This document shows, in pieces, positions 1 to 12,530 of a DNA stretch of 64,000 bases. Origin of the DNA: Schizophyllum amplum (Eukaryota > Basidiomycota > Agaricomycetes > Agaricales > Schizophyllaceae). Position 1 is the stretch's first letter; every line of letters begins with the position of its first letter. The translations under genes and the position numbers were made by a program. The notes under the pieces were generated by a model, which had not been told where the DNA came from, did no database searches, and was given only the letters and a program-made list of their open reading frames with translations. The DNA lies in assembly GCA_007026445.1 (NCBI GenBank), contig VDMD01000001.1, positions 4,464,001 to 4,528,000 on the forward strand, written 5' to 3'.

Positions 1-57
1 ACCATCCAGCCCAAGGACCTTGCCCTCGCGCGCCGCCTCCGTGGCGAGCGCACCTAA
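1..57 (+). CDS. Histone H3-type protein, C-terminal end (partial)
   Basis: The first 18 codons read TIQPKDLALARRLRGERT and then TAA. This is the C-terminal alpha-3 end of a histone H3; canonical H3 ends with a PKD-x-x-LARR-x-RGER pattern. H3 pairs with H4 in the nucleosome core. The two residues after PKD are Leu-Ala rather than the usual Ile-Gln, so this may be an H3 variant (possibly the centromeric form) rather than the bulk histone. The fragment is too short to decide. The gene continues upstream of the window. Confidence 0.85.
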   Translation, partial: TIQPKDLALARRLRGERT

Positions 58-275
58 GCGGGTGTATCACGAGGAGCATCAAGCGCTCTACCATCATTCA
101 TATATCGTCTCTCGCCGTCTTGCCTCTTGTATGGTCTCTTGCCTTCCCTTGTATGGGCGTCCTGTAGTATGTCTGTCTCGTACCCTATATTGAAGCTATA
201 AACTATGATATTATGCACCCAGTTCGCGCTGCGGTTCTGTACAGTTTGAAACCCCTGGTAAGTTCCAGGAGAGAC

Positions 276-2609
276 TCAATGTCCCGCCTCTGTTTTGACG
301 AAGGGGCCGTTCACGCACTCGAAGCCGACGTCGTTGGATATCTGATGGCTGTTGAGCACGCCGGCGCGTACTTACTGTACGAAGAGAGCAACACGTACTG
401 TGGTCGCGTTGCACATCACATCCACCTGCGCACCGGTCTCTGTTTTCGGGAAGAGATCCTTCGTGATTATGTTGGTCGCTGGCGCAAGCGGGGTTTTGTC
501 AGGCAGGATAGGATGACTACTTAGTCGATGTAAGGAGTGTTTACTTACCTGTCTCGGGATAAAGGTCGAAGATGACGATCTCTCTACCGGTGGCGTTTGC
601 TACATAGTACCTGATCAAAGTGAGGCGCTCAGGCAATATGAACGCCTTGGTACATACCAGCAGGGGTTGGAAACGCAGCTGCCCTCGACATATGGGGTGC
701 TGCAAGAGGGATGGGTAAGCATAATGCGAGAGGAAGCGCGGCACATCTGGGTGGGTTTATAAGACGCACTCGCGGATCGTCCCGGTGAAGTTCTGGAACG
801 TGAAGTCCTCGATGTGCGTGCTGTTCGTGTCGGTGCTGTTGTTCTCGCCGACCTGGTTCTCCGTAAGCGTGCTGAATCAAACGCGGGCGGTATGGTCTCG
901 AAGCGCGAGGAGTGCGACATCGTACCTCTTGGTCCCAGTAGCTGCGCGCACGGAATCGCAGTGGTCAGAGAAGCATTCACCCTTCTACAGATGCGGTGAC
1001 AGCGTACTTTTGCGTCACGTAGATCTGGGGGGCGGCTATCAGTCAGAAGCACCCTCACCGGAGAAGGTTCAGTATGAATTCACGCACCGGAAAGGGCACG
1101 TCGTTAAAGGTGATGTCTTTCCAGGTTATACTGTCAACCGGTTATGGCATGAACAAAGAGAGACGACGAAACGCTGATGAAGAGACAAATCTCACTTGCG
1201 CGCGAGCCCGTTCCCGCCAAGCCAACTCTTGAAACGGGCGCCGTAAAGAGTGCTTTGCTATTGTAAAAGTTGAGCATGGCGAGATTGACTGAGTCGTTTA
1301 CCGCTGACCATGGTGACGTTCTCGATGCTGCCAGCGCGAGGCTTAGCTGACTTGATCCATAGATATAATAGCGAGCTTACAGGATATTCTGCACGTCCGC
1401 CACGTCGCCGTTCTTCCCGAGCGAGCCGATGGAGAGGCCGTGGCCGCCTTGGCAGTACGAGTTGCTAAGAATGGGTGGAGCTCAAGATTGATACTGTGAG
1501 ATTGAGCAGGAACTCAGCAGGACGCACCGGAAGTGGATGTTCTTGGTGCCGGAGCCGACGGTGATGCAGTCGTCGCCGTTTACGATGTGGTTGTTCTCGA
1601 AGAGCATGTCGGTGCCGCCGGCGGAGAAGCCTGGACATAGCGTCTTCGTTATACTTGTGGAGTTACGCAAGAGGCTTGCGATATCTTACCATCGCTGTAG
1701 AGAGGATGCGTCGGATGAGCGTGAATGCTCAAACGAGGGTCGAGCAGCACAGCACATACGTGTTGAATGGGAAAGCCTATCGTGTTTCGTGAGACGAGAC
1801 ATTATAAGAGAAGCATCGGATCACTCACAGAGCTGTTGTCCGACGCGGCGAGGATCACGTTGTTGAATGCATGCAAATTAGACGAGCCGCTAGTCTTAAA
1901 ATTCCATGCTATGGGCCGACAGGACGTGAGCGCCTTTGCTCACTGCGGCGCCTGCAAAAACGTACCTTCCATAACTTCATGTCGCGGATGACACCGTTGG
2001 TGATCTTGGAGAAGGACCAGCCGTGTGGGCGGTTCTCCTGGTTATTCTGATTCCACCACTGCGGGTTGCTGGTTTATCTGATATCAAATATACATGATTG
2101 ACTTTGACGCACTGCTTGTCCGTGGGCGTCTATCCAGCCCCAGTCTGGGTCCTCCGAGCCGCGGAGGGTGACGTTGTCGCCGCCGGTGAAGGTGAACCTG
2201 AACCAAGTTAGATAGTCTGAACTGAAATTATGAGGCGCGACACGCACCAAGTCCCGGGGAAGTTGTCGGAGGCCACGATCGCTAGTCAGTTTCGATTGGT
2301 CAGTGCGGCACGCCCGCTTTTTGTATTCAGTCACGCACCTTGGATGGTGGGTATATCCTCCGGGTATGTGAGGTTTCCCTCGATCAGTACCTCTACGTTC
2401 GTGAGCTCGGGGAAGATGAGCGGCGTCCAGATGTTGTAGGTGGTGCCCTTGTCGAAGAGGATTGTCGCGTCCTCGGTGAAGTTGGCGAGCGCGGTCGTCA
2501 GGCCGGGTACGTCGTCTGCGCCGTCAATGTGAGGAACGACATATGTCGACCAGGCTCGTGCGCTACAGATGCCCGCGAGAGCTGTGATGAGGTGGCTCGT
2601 GAAGCGCAT
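276..2609 (-). CDS. GH28 family pectinase (exo-polygalacturonase-like), secreted
   Basis: This multi-exon gene encodes a glycoside hydrolase family 28 right-handed beta-helix enzyme that cleaves galacturonan backbones of pectin outside the cell. It starts at ATG 2609 with a hydrophobic signal peptide (MRFTSHLITALAGICSARA). The family motifs appear in order: N-G-D-D-C near 1585-1600, G-G-H-G-L-S-I-G-S near 1430, and A-R-F-K-S-W (the R-x-K motif, with Phe in the middle) near 1225. Several N-x-S/T sites suggest heavy glycosylation. Around ten short introns interrupt it. The last exons read through V-D-V-M-C-N-A-T-T to the stop at 276-278. Exo-polygalacturonase is favoured over endo by the overall architecture and the C-terminal Cys-containing tail, but rhamnogalacturonan or xylogalacturonan hydrolase remains possible. 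Exon borders were inferred by eye. It is divergent from the RdRP gene. Confidence 0.88.
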
Positions 2610-3364
2610 GGGATGTTTGCGGATGAGGGGAACGCGGAGGGATAGAGACTGTTTTCAACCTGCTTCTTATAGGTGGTGAGTTGTGTTCCCCGTGCACCTA
2701 GCATGTGACGGCGAGGCGACGGAGGGTGGGTGGGGTCTACGTCGGATGAGAGATGGCAGGTGACCTCGAGTCCGGACCGGGGGTAGAGAGCGTATGAACG
2801 AGCTATAAGCAGGTACGAACATGCTTCTCTACTTCGATTGCATGTCATTGCAGGTATTGAAGGCCTCGGAAGGGACCCCACTTGAACGATTTAGAAGGCG
2901 CATAACGATTGGCAAAGCAAGATAAGTTTTGGCTGGGCCAATGAGATCATGACACTTGCGAGCGTCGCAGCAGCATAGAGCCTTTGGAAGAGGCAAGGAG
3001 GCAAGGAGCACCTGCAAGGATTCAGGAAGTACTGGCATTGCCTTGCTCATGATGATGATGGTCAGATGATGGTCGAGTTCAACAAGAAGGATCAAAATGT
3101 TTGGTTCCGAAATGAAGTCACACGTGATTGGTCCGTCGCGTCGAGGTTCGCGTCCGTCCGCGGCACGTCGGCAGCGGCGTCGCTTCGACTGTCACTTGTC
3201 CCCCCTCTCCTCAAGTTTTCCCAGCCTTTCTTCTTCATCGACCATCGATACCCTATCTATATTCTCATTCTTTCTCTTATATATTGTGTTTCGCATCTAC
3301 TGGAATAATCTTGGTTCACATCCCCTCGGACGGACCACATACGAATCACCCGACAACAAGTCGA
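2610..3364. other. Divergent intergenic promoter region between GH28 and RdRP
   Basis: About 750 bp separate the two divergent start codons. No coding pattern is visible. A pyrimidine-rich stretch and a TATATA-containing run (around 3270-3285) precede the RdRP start. A CATG/ATGATG-rich patch lies near 3050. Promoters for both genes must lie here, but no specific operator can be named. Confidence 0.5.
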
Positions 3365-6300
3365 ATGGCACCAAGGAAGAGCAAAGTGCGTGCGGATATG
3401 TGAGGCTCAGCATATGCTAAAGGGCGGCCACCGCATTCAAGGGAAACGTGGAATCGGACGACGAGTTCGACGATCTCGATGATCTTCCGCCCGGTTTCTG
3501 GGAGGAGGCCTCGCAGCTAGCCGGTGCGTATTCCGGAGAGATCGCCTAGCGCATGCACTGACGAGACCTCAGCTACTATTCCTGACAAGTCAATAGCGTT
3601 CAGCCGGACGCCATCCCTGTTCACGTCTGCATCATGTCCTCCGGTGACGCCTCAGAAGGGCACGACAAAGGCCTCACACAACCATCGTGCAGCTCAAATC
3701 CCTCACTCAATCTCTGCATGCACGCAGCTCTCAGCTTTTTTGGACGTCGTCTGATACGCCCTACAGATGCTTCCAGTCACCCAGCACCCGAAGTGCCCCG
3801 TACCCAGTATGCAGACACTCCGAGCGGCCGTCGTACGGCGCTGCTTCAGCAAAGCATCACTGCAGGTGCGCTCCATCTTGCTCATCTATGATACACTTGT
3901 CTGAGACCAATCCTCAGCCTTCCCGGCCCAAGCCTCAAGTTACTTTGCGGGACGAGCGAACCCGTCGCCCTTGAAGAGCGACGCAGCACCCCGCCGCCCT
4001 CAAAAGCAGACCATTTCCGCTCCACCACGTGTCGCCACCTCGCAAGCTATCAGTCAATGGGCGAGCGGAAGCCACGATACAAGTATGTCTTCAGAGTCAT
4101 ATCGCATCTCAAGCACCCGCTCATGGCTCTGCAGCGCCTCCCGCCCGCTCCCCTGCACGAGCAGACTCCGTCTCCAGCACATTCTCGTGGGTTTCTGATG
4201 TGCAAACTTCGCCCGCGCCGCCGCCTTCCTCCATCTCACAAGCAATTAACCGAAGGGCGGACGGATTCCGCGACAAGTGTACGTCTTCATGATGCACATG
4301 ACTACTAGATAAACTAACGGCTCTGTAGCCCCGTCTGCACGGTCATTTGCGCGCACTGACTCGATGTCTAGCGAATCCTCCTGGGTGTCAACATGCCCAC
4401 CGTCGCCCGTATTTGACACGTATCCGTCCCGAAGTACCACCATGGACTCAATCGATCCTCAAACCACGTACCACGACAAGCAATGGACGGCAGACGGCAA
4501 CGCCCGTCACCAACCCATCACCAGCTCTCCGCAAACCACGCTGGTCGACGATCTCATTGACCCAGCGCTACCCGCCGGCACCACCACCCGCCCCATGGTC
4601 TTTGAACCCCCGCGTACCCCGCCTTCCGGCGTCAAGCCGCTCGGTACCCTCTTTGGCGGACGCCTCGGGCGTGACCTCGACCTCGTCGAAATCGCCCACG
4701 ACCGCACCGCGCAGGCCCTGTTCGACACCCTCGACATCCCCTGGGGCGTCCAGTACGAGATCGCGCGTGGCGTGCTCAACGGCGAGTGGGACTGGGCCGC
4801 CGTCACCCGCGACCGGCTACTCCAGCTGCGCGCCTCCGACGAGCAGTGCGCTCCGCGCGCGCGCGACGTGTTGCTGGGGCGCGATGGCCGCGGGCGGCCG
4901 CCTACTCTCGCGCGGGTGGCCGCCTTCCGCGAGCTCGACCTGGAGCAGAAGGCGCTCTTGGAGGGACGTGGGCGCGGGCTCGGGCTGATGGGCCCCTGGG
5001 AGGAGGAGGGCCTCGCGGAGGACTGGTTCGGCGGGAAGATCCAGCAGGTCTTGCGCTTGTCGCGGGCGTCGAGTTCTCAGGGCGGCCTGCCGTTCGAGTT
5101 CCGGTTGCAGCCGATGGAGCAGCGGCGGTCGTACAGGCTCGCTCGGCGTCTTGGGTCAAGGCGGATCCTGCAGGTGCGGTTTGAAAAGGAGTTTGGGGAT
5201 CCGGCAAAGGAGGGCGAGGGTGGGGTGGCGGAGTTTCTGGCGAGGAGTAAGTTTGTGCTGTGTGGGCGGGTGTATGTGCCGTTTGCGAGCAAGGATGGAA
5301 GTGCGTATATGGTAGAGGTGGATGAGGATTACCAACGGAGGGCGAGGGAGGCGTGTGGAGACCAGTATAGGCTGTCGCTGGAGGAGCTGATCGAGTCGGA
5401 GAATCCGTGGGTGATGAACTCCAACCAGGTATGTTCAGAGTGATTCTCGACGGGTCCGGAAGCTGACATACAGCAGCCTATCACGAAATGGGTGACCCGG
5501 TTCTCCTTGTCATTCTCTACCTCTATTCCGGCAGTTGAGTTCGACGAGGAGAACATGTTCTTGATCGAGGACGAGTGTGAGCATATCGTTCCCTTCTATC
5601 TATTGTCGCTGAGATATGAATCCAGATGCCACCGGGTGGGACCGTTCCTCCGGCTCCCCACCCGCCGAGCAAATTATGACCGACGGCTGTGGCTTCATCA
5701 ACCGCACCGCGCTCACCCAAATCGCGAAGCGCTTCAAGCTCGCGCATGGCATGCCCACCGCGATCCAGGGGCGCATCGCCGGCGCGAAGGGCATGTGGAT
5801 GCTCCATCCTTACGACGACGACGACGCACCGCGTATCTGGATCCGCGCATCGCAGAATAAGATCAAGCTGCCGCGGCTGGAACGCTGGCATCGCATCCTT
5901 GACTTGCTCAAATTTGCGCAGCCGGTCAGTGTTTCTTGCTGTTATCCTCACTCCTCCTATCCCACCGTCCTGACGTCGTATCGTCCAGCCCACGGCTTCC
6001 GGCTTCGACCTGTCCGAACAGGCCGTGCTCAACCTGGCGCACAACGGTGTCCCCGACTCGGCTTTTGAGACCCTCACCGCTGACGGCCTTCGTGCGCGCA
6101 CGGAGCCCTTCCTCAACTGGGACTTGCATCCCGCGGCGCTCTGGAAGGCCGTCAGCGACATCGGCAACGTCACCGGCTCACGGCGCGTGCGCGGGAGCCA
6201 AGTCTTCCACCGGCTCGTCAGCGCGTATCGGCAGACGGGCGCGGACGCCGACGTGCTGGGCGGTGTGGAGGACGCGGAAGTGGACGAGCAGCTGGAGGCG

Positions 6301-8214
6301 ATGACGATGGGGCGGGATCCGTATAGCGGCGGTATGTTGATTTGTTTGGTTTGTCTGTATGAGGTTATGGTGCTGAGTGAATTGCTCCAGCACCGCGGGC
6401 GATGCACGAGGTGGCGTGCGAACTGATCCAGGCGGGGTTCAGGCCTCAGACGAACGACGCTCTGCGCGACAAGTTGGAGAAGATACTGGAGATGACCTGC
6501 CAGGCCGCGGTAGAGGAATACAGGGTCCCGGTCCCCGATTCGCGTGGGATGAATGCGTTTGTAGTTCCGGGTGAGTGGAGCTGCTATGGGGCACAGGAAA
6601 ATAGAGCTGAGAAGGGCATGACTGCAGATCCGCTCGGCGTGCTGAAAGAGGGGGAGATCTTCTACAAGGCATCAGAGTCGTTCTTGGACCCGCAAACGTC
6701 GACGCTGGTCTCATACATAGAGGGCGAAGTCATTGTGAGTTCCAGTACTGTCACCCTGAGTTGAGGCTAACTGTCGGCGCAGGTCGGTCGGTGAGCATGG
6801 TCGCTGAGACGGCTCTATTGTCCGCTTACATTCTTCTGACTTTGACAGATACCCCATTCGCCTCCCGTCCGACGTTCGTAAGGTCACCGCCGTCAATATC
6901 GCCGCGCTCCATAAGTTCACAGACGTGATCATCGTGCCGACGGTGGGCGAGCGCTCGCTGGTCAGCCTGCTATCAGGAGGTGGTGCGTGTCCTTTGCCCT
7001 TTTCCCCTCCGTATCACCTTGTTCATCCTCCCTTGCTTTGCCTTGCTCCTTGTTCTTCATGCCGTTGCTCACGCACGCGAATGACAGATTGCGACGGAGA
7101 CATCCTGTTCCTCCTTCGCGGCATATTTGCGAAAGACTTCACAAATTGCTCATACAGCGAGCCGACGCGCGACTTCATGGAGCGCAACTTCGAGAAGGAG
7201 CGGGAGACGATCGCGGATTTTTGCGCACGGGTCGGCAGCACGCAAAGATTGCACGACCCCGCGAGCGCGGCAGGGGAGAAGCAGGCAGCCCTCGCCCGCG
7301 TCTTCCTCGCCGAGTTGGGAGACTCCAAGGTTGGGCTATACAGCGTGTATCACGACAAGGCGATCGCAAAGCTGGGCTATGGGGCGCCGGAGACGTTGCG
7401 GATTGCGCATATGTGCGTTGGCTTCATTGAATTTCACATCCCTTCCAGCTAATCACCGTCTGGCAGGTTCAACACTCTGCTTGATGCGAAGAAGACAGGG
7501 GTGCGCGTAAAGCCCGATGTCGCGGCCGCCGACAGCGCACAGTTCGGCGGCCCACCGGTGTCGGACAAGGAGAAGCCCCACGTCTTGCGTGCCCTCCGAG
7601 GCGCGGCATGCCATACCAAGGGCCAGATCATGGGCGAGTTTGCGCGGATGGGCGAAGAATGGGCGCGGAAGATAGAGCGAGCGCTGGCGGTGCCCAATGC
7701 CGATCGTGACCAAGACCTCCTCGCCCCGCGCGCGCGCGTTGCCCGCATCCTCTCGCGCGAGGTGGCCATCGTGGACGCGCATGTGAAGGCCATCTACCCC
7801 TTGTGGCTTAGCAAGTGGCGCCGGCCGCCTGGATGGATGCCTGAGCATGTCGAGCGGTCGGCGCCGCGGAAGAAGAAGGGCAAAGGGGAGAAGAAGGACG
7901 ATATGCTGGAGGTGACGAAGGCGTTCTGGGCGATATGTGACGACAATGAGGGACAGTCAGAGGACGCCTGTGGGGACGCGGATGGGCTTAGTGTGCTGCG
8001 CGCCACAGGCGCGCTGCCTGCGGTCCTGGCGTCCTGCGCGTATACAGCGCATCAGAGCGGATACTTCCCCTACTCGGTGGCATTCCGGGAGCTGTGTCGA
8101 ATCAAGGCGCAAGCGGTGGGCGATCTGCCGTGCATTAGGGCGGTGGATGAGGTGAAGACGATCCCGGCGTCGGCGATGCCGTACTTGGGTTTGGAGGATG
8201 CGGAGGCATGGTGA
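3365..8214 (+). CDS. RNA-dependent RNA polymerase (QDE-1/RDR type, RNA silencing)
   Basis: This is a cellular eukaryotic RdRP (Pfam RdRP family) that copies single-stranded RNA into dsRNA for Dicer, in quelling-type RNA silencing. It starts at ATG 3365 with a tiny first exon (MAPRKSK), then a long low-complexity Ser/Pro N-terminal region to about 4450. The polymerase core runs from about 4500 to 8210. The motif T-D-G-C-G-F-I-N-R near 5680 and A-G-A-K-G-M-W near 5780 match the conserved RdRP block. The catalytic loop G-G-D-C-D-G-D is assembled across an intron (exon ends near 6980 and resumes at about 7087), giving the required D-x-D-G-D. Fungal QDE-1 has a Tyr where this protein has Cys. The gene ends LEDAEAW-stop at 8214. 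More than eight short introns are present and no break is seen. It is convergent with the NmrA-like gene at 8374-9495. A dead piece of this gene's 3' end recurs at 35794-36038. Confidence 0.9.
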
Positions 8215-8373
8215 AGAAAGGAGGGGGCAGAAGGGAGGAAAGGAAAACTCTACGGTATTTATGATGAATGAAAAATCCTCGATTTCGGTCTATCACGCCT
8301 CGGGCGTACATAACGGTCACGGGCTGGTGGCTATTACTCGTATAGAGTAAGTATGTTCACTGCAGCACCCTCC

Positions 8374-9495
8374 CTACGTTTCAAAGAATCCATCCGCGTA
8401 AGGAACGCGGGGAGATTCATAGAAAGCATCCATGAACTCCTCGAAGGTGGGCGCCTTTACATCCGGATAAAGCTCCTTGAAGTCGAGCGCGCCCGCTGCC
8501 TTCGCCTTCGCTGCGGTGTTGTCCCCGCGAATGTACAAGCTGTACCTGTACTCCTCCACGTAGCGCATCACTATCTGCTCAATCGGTGCAGTCCGAGCAG
8601 CTTCCAGCTGCTTCATGAACTCCGCCTCAGGGATCTACCAAGACGTCAGACTCAGCACTCATAGCTGGAGGACGAAAAAAAACATACCACTTTCTTCTTC
8701 TGCTGCACAAAGTCACTACCCAGCCTGCGCTCCGTGTGCGCCCAGCCCTGGTTCTGGGTCTTCTCGTCCTCCCATATGAACACCGTCTGGTTAAGCGTGC
8801 GGTCATCCTTGATGACGCGCGCCACGTAGTCGCCGATGTGAGAGAGGTTTGTGAGAGCGAGTGGCACATCGCCAGTGCCCACGACCTCGCGCGTCATATC
8901 GGCCAAGAAGCCCGTCAGCTGCGCGGGCCAGGGGAGGACCATCTGCATCCAGTATCCCACTTCGACGAAGGTGTACCCGAGGCCGGACTTTTTGATGTAT
9001 TCACGAATGGCGAGTTTCTGCTCACAAAGGTCAGCCATTAAACAACCCGACGCGCGACGGTTGTGGACATGCCTGATCATGAAGGTACATGACGCCCGTG
9101 GGCGCCTCGGTGGCAAAGTCGTCCGGGACAAAGCGCTTGACGCCGACCGCCTTGGCGGCCTCCACGATCTCCTTCTGCGCTTCGAAGCAGTCGGCAGGCA
9201 AGGTGGCGATGACGCTGTCAGCCCCCGTCAGGATCTCCCTCAACCGTTCTTGAGTAACGGCGAGAAGATCCGCCTGATGAACGGTCACGCCGCGCTCCGC
9301 GAACTTGACAAGATTTGGCTTGGAGGGATTGCGAGCGACGGCGGCGACGCGCTGGGCTCGAGTTCAGCTTGGCCTGTTGACTGGAACAGAATGGTAACTC
9401 ACGAATTCGGCGCTGCGCAGGAGACCTTCAACGATGGATCGGCCTGTCTCTCCGGATGCGCCAAAGACGACAACAAGGGGTTTCTGTTGGGACAT
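8374..9495 (-). CDS. NmrA-like / isoflavone-reductase-like NAD(P)-binding protein, copy 1
   Basis: This is an atypical short-chain dehydrogenase (NmrA/isoflavone reductase-like group) with an N-terminal Rossmann fold. It starts at ATG 9495. The dinucleotide-binding glycine motif G-A-S-G-E-T-G lies about 11 residues in. A-T-L-P-A-D and V-K-R-F-V-P-D-D-F follow, the latter typical of the family. The length, about 290 residues, fits. Substrate is unknown; relatives reduce phenolics or sense NADP redox state. Four exons are visible. The intron after the L-H-D-Q codons starts with GC rather than GT (GCATGT), a feature kept in all three copies of this gene in the window. The stop is at 8374-8376, about 160 bp from the stop of the convergent RdRP gene. 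Copies 2 and 3 are at 31289 and 34561. Confidence 0.88.
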
Positions 9496-9575
9496 GGCTG
9501 AGAACTGTGAAGACTAGAGGACTATGTGTGTGGGCGATTGATGAACGTACGGGGCTTCACTGCGGTCTGAAGCTA

Positions 9576-9581
9576 CTTATA
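9576..9581 (-). promoter_or_regulatory. TATA box of NmrA-like copy 1
   Basis: TATAAG lies about 80 bp upstream of the ATG, within TATAAGTAGC. The same core precedes copies 2 (31206) and 3 (34487) at similar distance, so it is conserved by duplication and probably functional. Confidence 0.65.
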
Positions 9582-9599
9582 CTCGACGATGGTGGCAGA

Positions 9600-10515
9600 C
9601 GAATTTTGCCTCCGCGTGTAGACCGGCTTCACTGAAGGATGTAAAGTGATGCCTTTGACGTCGGCGACGTCGAAGCGCGATGAACACGGGGAATAGACGA
9701 CATGCCGCACGCATCGAGCTCGAGTTTGCTACATAGGCCGAGTTGCTCGGCCAGAACTTGAGTCCCTAGTAGTCTCAACGGTCTTTCGTACCGGGCTCAA
9801 TCGACAATCGACAGGCGAGCCCCTGCCCGGGGGTAATATGAATAGAATTGTGCGCACGGTCGGCGAGAAATCGCTATATGACATATCTCACGACGACTCA
9901 CGAGCTTGTTTCATGTTGTTTGCCAGGATCCCAATGCCCGCCGGGCCCGGGAATTAATTTATCAGCAAGTCCCGTTGCACGTGCAGCGCTCAGCAGTAAG
10001 TCATGTCGAGGAACGTCCAATACTTACAGAGCTTGACACTCACAAGTCAGGACCAGTCAATGGTGCAGTAGCAATGATATCGATAAAGATGCGGAAGAAC
10101 AAGGCGGAAACAAGAAAGAAACTGGCAACTGCCTTTTCGAAGTGATCGACGCCACGAAGTTCGAACGGACATCACCCCTCCTCCCTGCCTCCTCCCCCCC
10201 GTCCAAACTGTGTGCGTTGACAAGGTGTGCGCTGACCAGAACCTTGACGCATCGTAAGTATCAGATTTCTCTGCCGTCTCCCTGCAAGTTCTTCTACCTT
10301 GCCTGCTGCGTCCCGCGTGAGTTCCCCTCTATCACGTGTAGTAACCTTCGCCTGTTCAACATTGCGCGACTGACTTCTGTAAAGTAGAATTTATCACAAA
10401 TAGAGTGCGTGCAAGGCCCAGGCAAAGCCTATCAGGACCCATTATATTGGTACATTGTTTTTGTTCTCAGTCCATGAATGTGAATAGTCGAGTTACGGAT
10501 CCTCCGACGAGTACC
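9600..10515. other. Intergenic stretch without recognisable gene
   Basis: About 900 bp between the NmrA-like promoter and the stop of the next gene. Open frames here are short (up to about 80 codons), lack recognisable motifs and look like chance. Nothing else stands out. Confidence 0.5.
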
Positions 10516-10915
10516 TCAGTGCTTGATGCCCTTCTCCTTCAACCTCAGTTCATCCTCTTCCTGCAGTTCTGCGTCCACCTTCGCTCCACGGCTCGGCTCG
10601 TTGCCGTGCGCTTGTGCGGGTTTTAAAGGGTCCTCGACCGTCCGCGGCTTGGGTGATTCTGCCTTCTCGGCGGCGGCGAGACGGTTGCCAATGGTGCGTT
10701 GGTCTCTAAGATGCGGGTTAAGCACGTGTCACTTGATGAGGGCTCTCAGAGCCAGCAGAAACGAGGACTCACTTCGAATCCAAGTTCTGGTGCGAATTCG
10801 GTGCACCCGCGTCGAACGGTGAACGCTCGTGCTGGATGTTGTCCTTGTGCTCGCGCTGGTCGCCATCGTTGTAGATCTGCGAGTTGCCAACGTTGGATTG
10901 CATGGCGCCAGACAT
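10516..10915 (-). CDS. Small hydrophilic acidic/basic protein, conserved-looking, unknown function
   Basis: A two-exon gene. Exon 1 starts at ATG 10915 (MSGAMQSNVGNSQIYNDGDQ...) and ends at a GTGAGT donor near 10770. Exon 2 starts with a D-Q-R-T-I-G-N-R-L-A-A-A-E-K-A-like sequence and ends E-K-G-I-K-H-stop at 10516. The product is about 110 residues, very hydrophilic, rich in Asn, Gln, Asp, Glu and Lys, with no signal peptide or membrane segment. The composition resembles stress-type or LEA-like disordered proteins, but I cannot assign a family. The clean splice sites and codon use support a real gene. Confidence 0.65.
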
Positions 10916-11396
10916 GTTGTGAGAAGGTGTGATGGGTGGTGATATTCGAATGGGTGGGTGGGTCGTTCAAAAGCAAAGTGCAGGACGCGATCTCCCTCCC
11001 GCCTTATATACGACTGCCCTCCTTCCGCGCGGCGCGTGCGCCAAGGTGACATAGTGGTGACATCTCGGGTGACATCATGTATCGTCGTGGAGTGGGCGCT
11101 TGTCGAAGAACGTGGCCCTGCGTCCGCGGAAATGTCGTCACAAGCCGAACCGCACGTGAAGCTGAACAGGCACGTGGTCTGCGCCATTTACAGGCGGTTA
11201 TGGCCAAAAGTCCGCCCTTCAACCTAGTCGGTGGCAGCGTGAGACGCAATACACCAAGATACCTACCGCTATGGCATGCTCAAGGATCTTTGTCACTGCC
11301 CCACCTCCCTCGCCGCACTCCACCAAAACCTGCATATTCATTTCAGCTGCGTCCATGTAGATCAGCCGATACAAAACTAACCTGCATCGCTCCATG

Positions 11397-12046
11397 AGCG
11401 CGTCCTCTGACCTAAGAGTCCGCACAGACGGCTCGAAATCCTCCGTTCGATTGGGGCGAAGACGGCCACGAAGCCACCCTCGGCCGCAGCCTTGAGGTGG
11501 CTGGGGTCGTAAACGGGCCGCCCGCACCGCCGGTAGCGTAGGCGCAGCCGTGGACGTAGGCCAGGACGGGCTTCTTGGTCGCGGGGTCACATCGACCGGG
11601 CGCTGAGGTGGTGGGGGTCAGTACCATGGACAGCTCAGCAGCAGGATTGTGCACACTCACTTCAGGAAGAGACAGTCCTCGCTGGAGACGAGGGTCGCTG
11701 GAGGTAGGTCAACGCCGTCATACCAGCCCTGGGGACATATAGGAGGGTGCGAGACGGCCTTGATTGTACTTACCAGACACGGGACTGGGCGGCGGGGAGG
11801 GTGCTCGCCATCTATTGGGTCCTGTCGCAGAGTAATCAGTAGTCGACAAAGCGGCGGCGGAAAAGCCATGCGTACCGACTGGCGCATCTGCATAGAGGAA
11901 GTCGGTCGTGTTCCTCGCGCCGTCAAACTTCCCGCTGTACCGGGTGTACCTCAAGTCGACGTTGGGCGGTCGGTGGACCACTGGACGGCGGTCAAGCTGA
12001 CGAGGAAGAAGGCAGCGTCCGCTGCGCAGCGATTATAGTTGACCAT
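11397..12046 (-). pseudogene. Carboxylesterase type-B remnant (truncated)
   Basis: The N-terminal third of a type-B carboxylesterase/lipase is recognisable. There is a hydrophobic start from about ATG 12046, then D-F-L-Y-A-D-A-P-V-G, then S-S-E-D-C-L-F-L-K, then P-V-L-A-Y-V-H-G-C-A-Y (oxyanion-hole region, where HGG is normal) and G-G-F-V-A-V-F-A near 11460. After that the frame is lost. No G-E-S-A-G-G nucleophile elbow and no later catalytic residues follow, and the next 400 bp towards 10916 show no esterase coding. A full enzyme is about 550 residues; about 200 are left. It should be inactive as a hydrolase. Short introns are still visible in the remnant. Confidence 0.7.
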
Positions 12047-12530
12047 GATGGAGACGGGAGATACGAGTGGGAACAGAAACCCTCGACGCAACATTGTCTT
12101 ATATGAGGTCTCTGGATCGCTCAGTGCGCCGCCGACAGACAGCATCAACATGCAGTTGACGGAAGTAAGGTTGCCAACCTATAGAGTGGGCCCCGCCCGC
12201 ATCGGCACTGGAGGTCCGTGTAAAGTCCATCACGGTATGGGACGCAAGGAATCGGACGATGTTGACATGCTGATGCAAAGATATGATTTGGAAAGGTGAC
12301 GCAAAAGAAGAAGAGTTGTCCATAGGTGTGGTTGAGTCCATAGGAATGGGATGATATGACCAGAGATGGCGGTCGTTCCGAGCGTGGATGGTAAGTAGGA
12401 CCTTGAGTCCGAAGTAAGTATGCATAAATAAGAAGGTAGCATCGGGGTCGGCAATGAGGGACTTGAGCCAGAGCAAGTGTGATTAGCGATGAAAACTTTC
12501 GGAATAACGTACGGGTAGCAAAGAAAGCGG

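Noticed and set aside
213..524. Open frame of about 100 codons on the plus strand
   Set aside because: It is antisense to the last exons of the GH28 gene, whose stop lies at 276-278.
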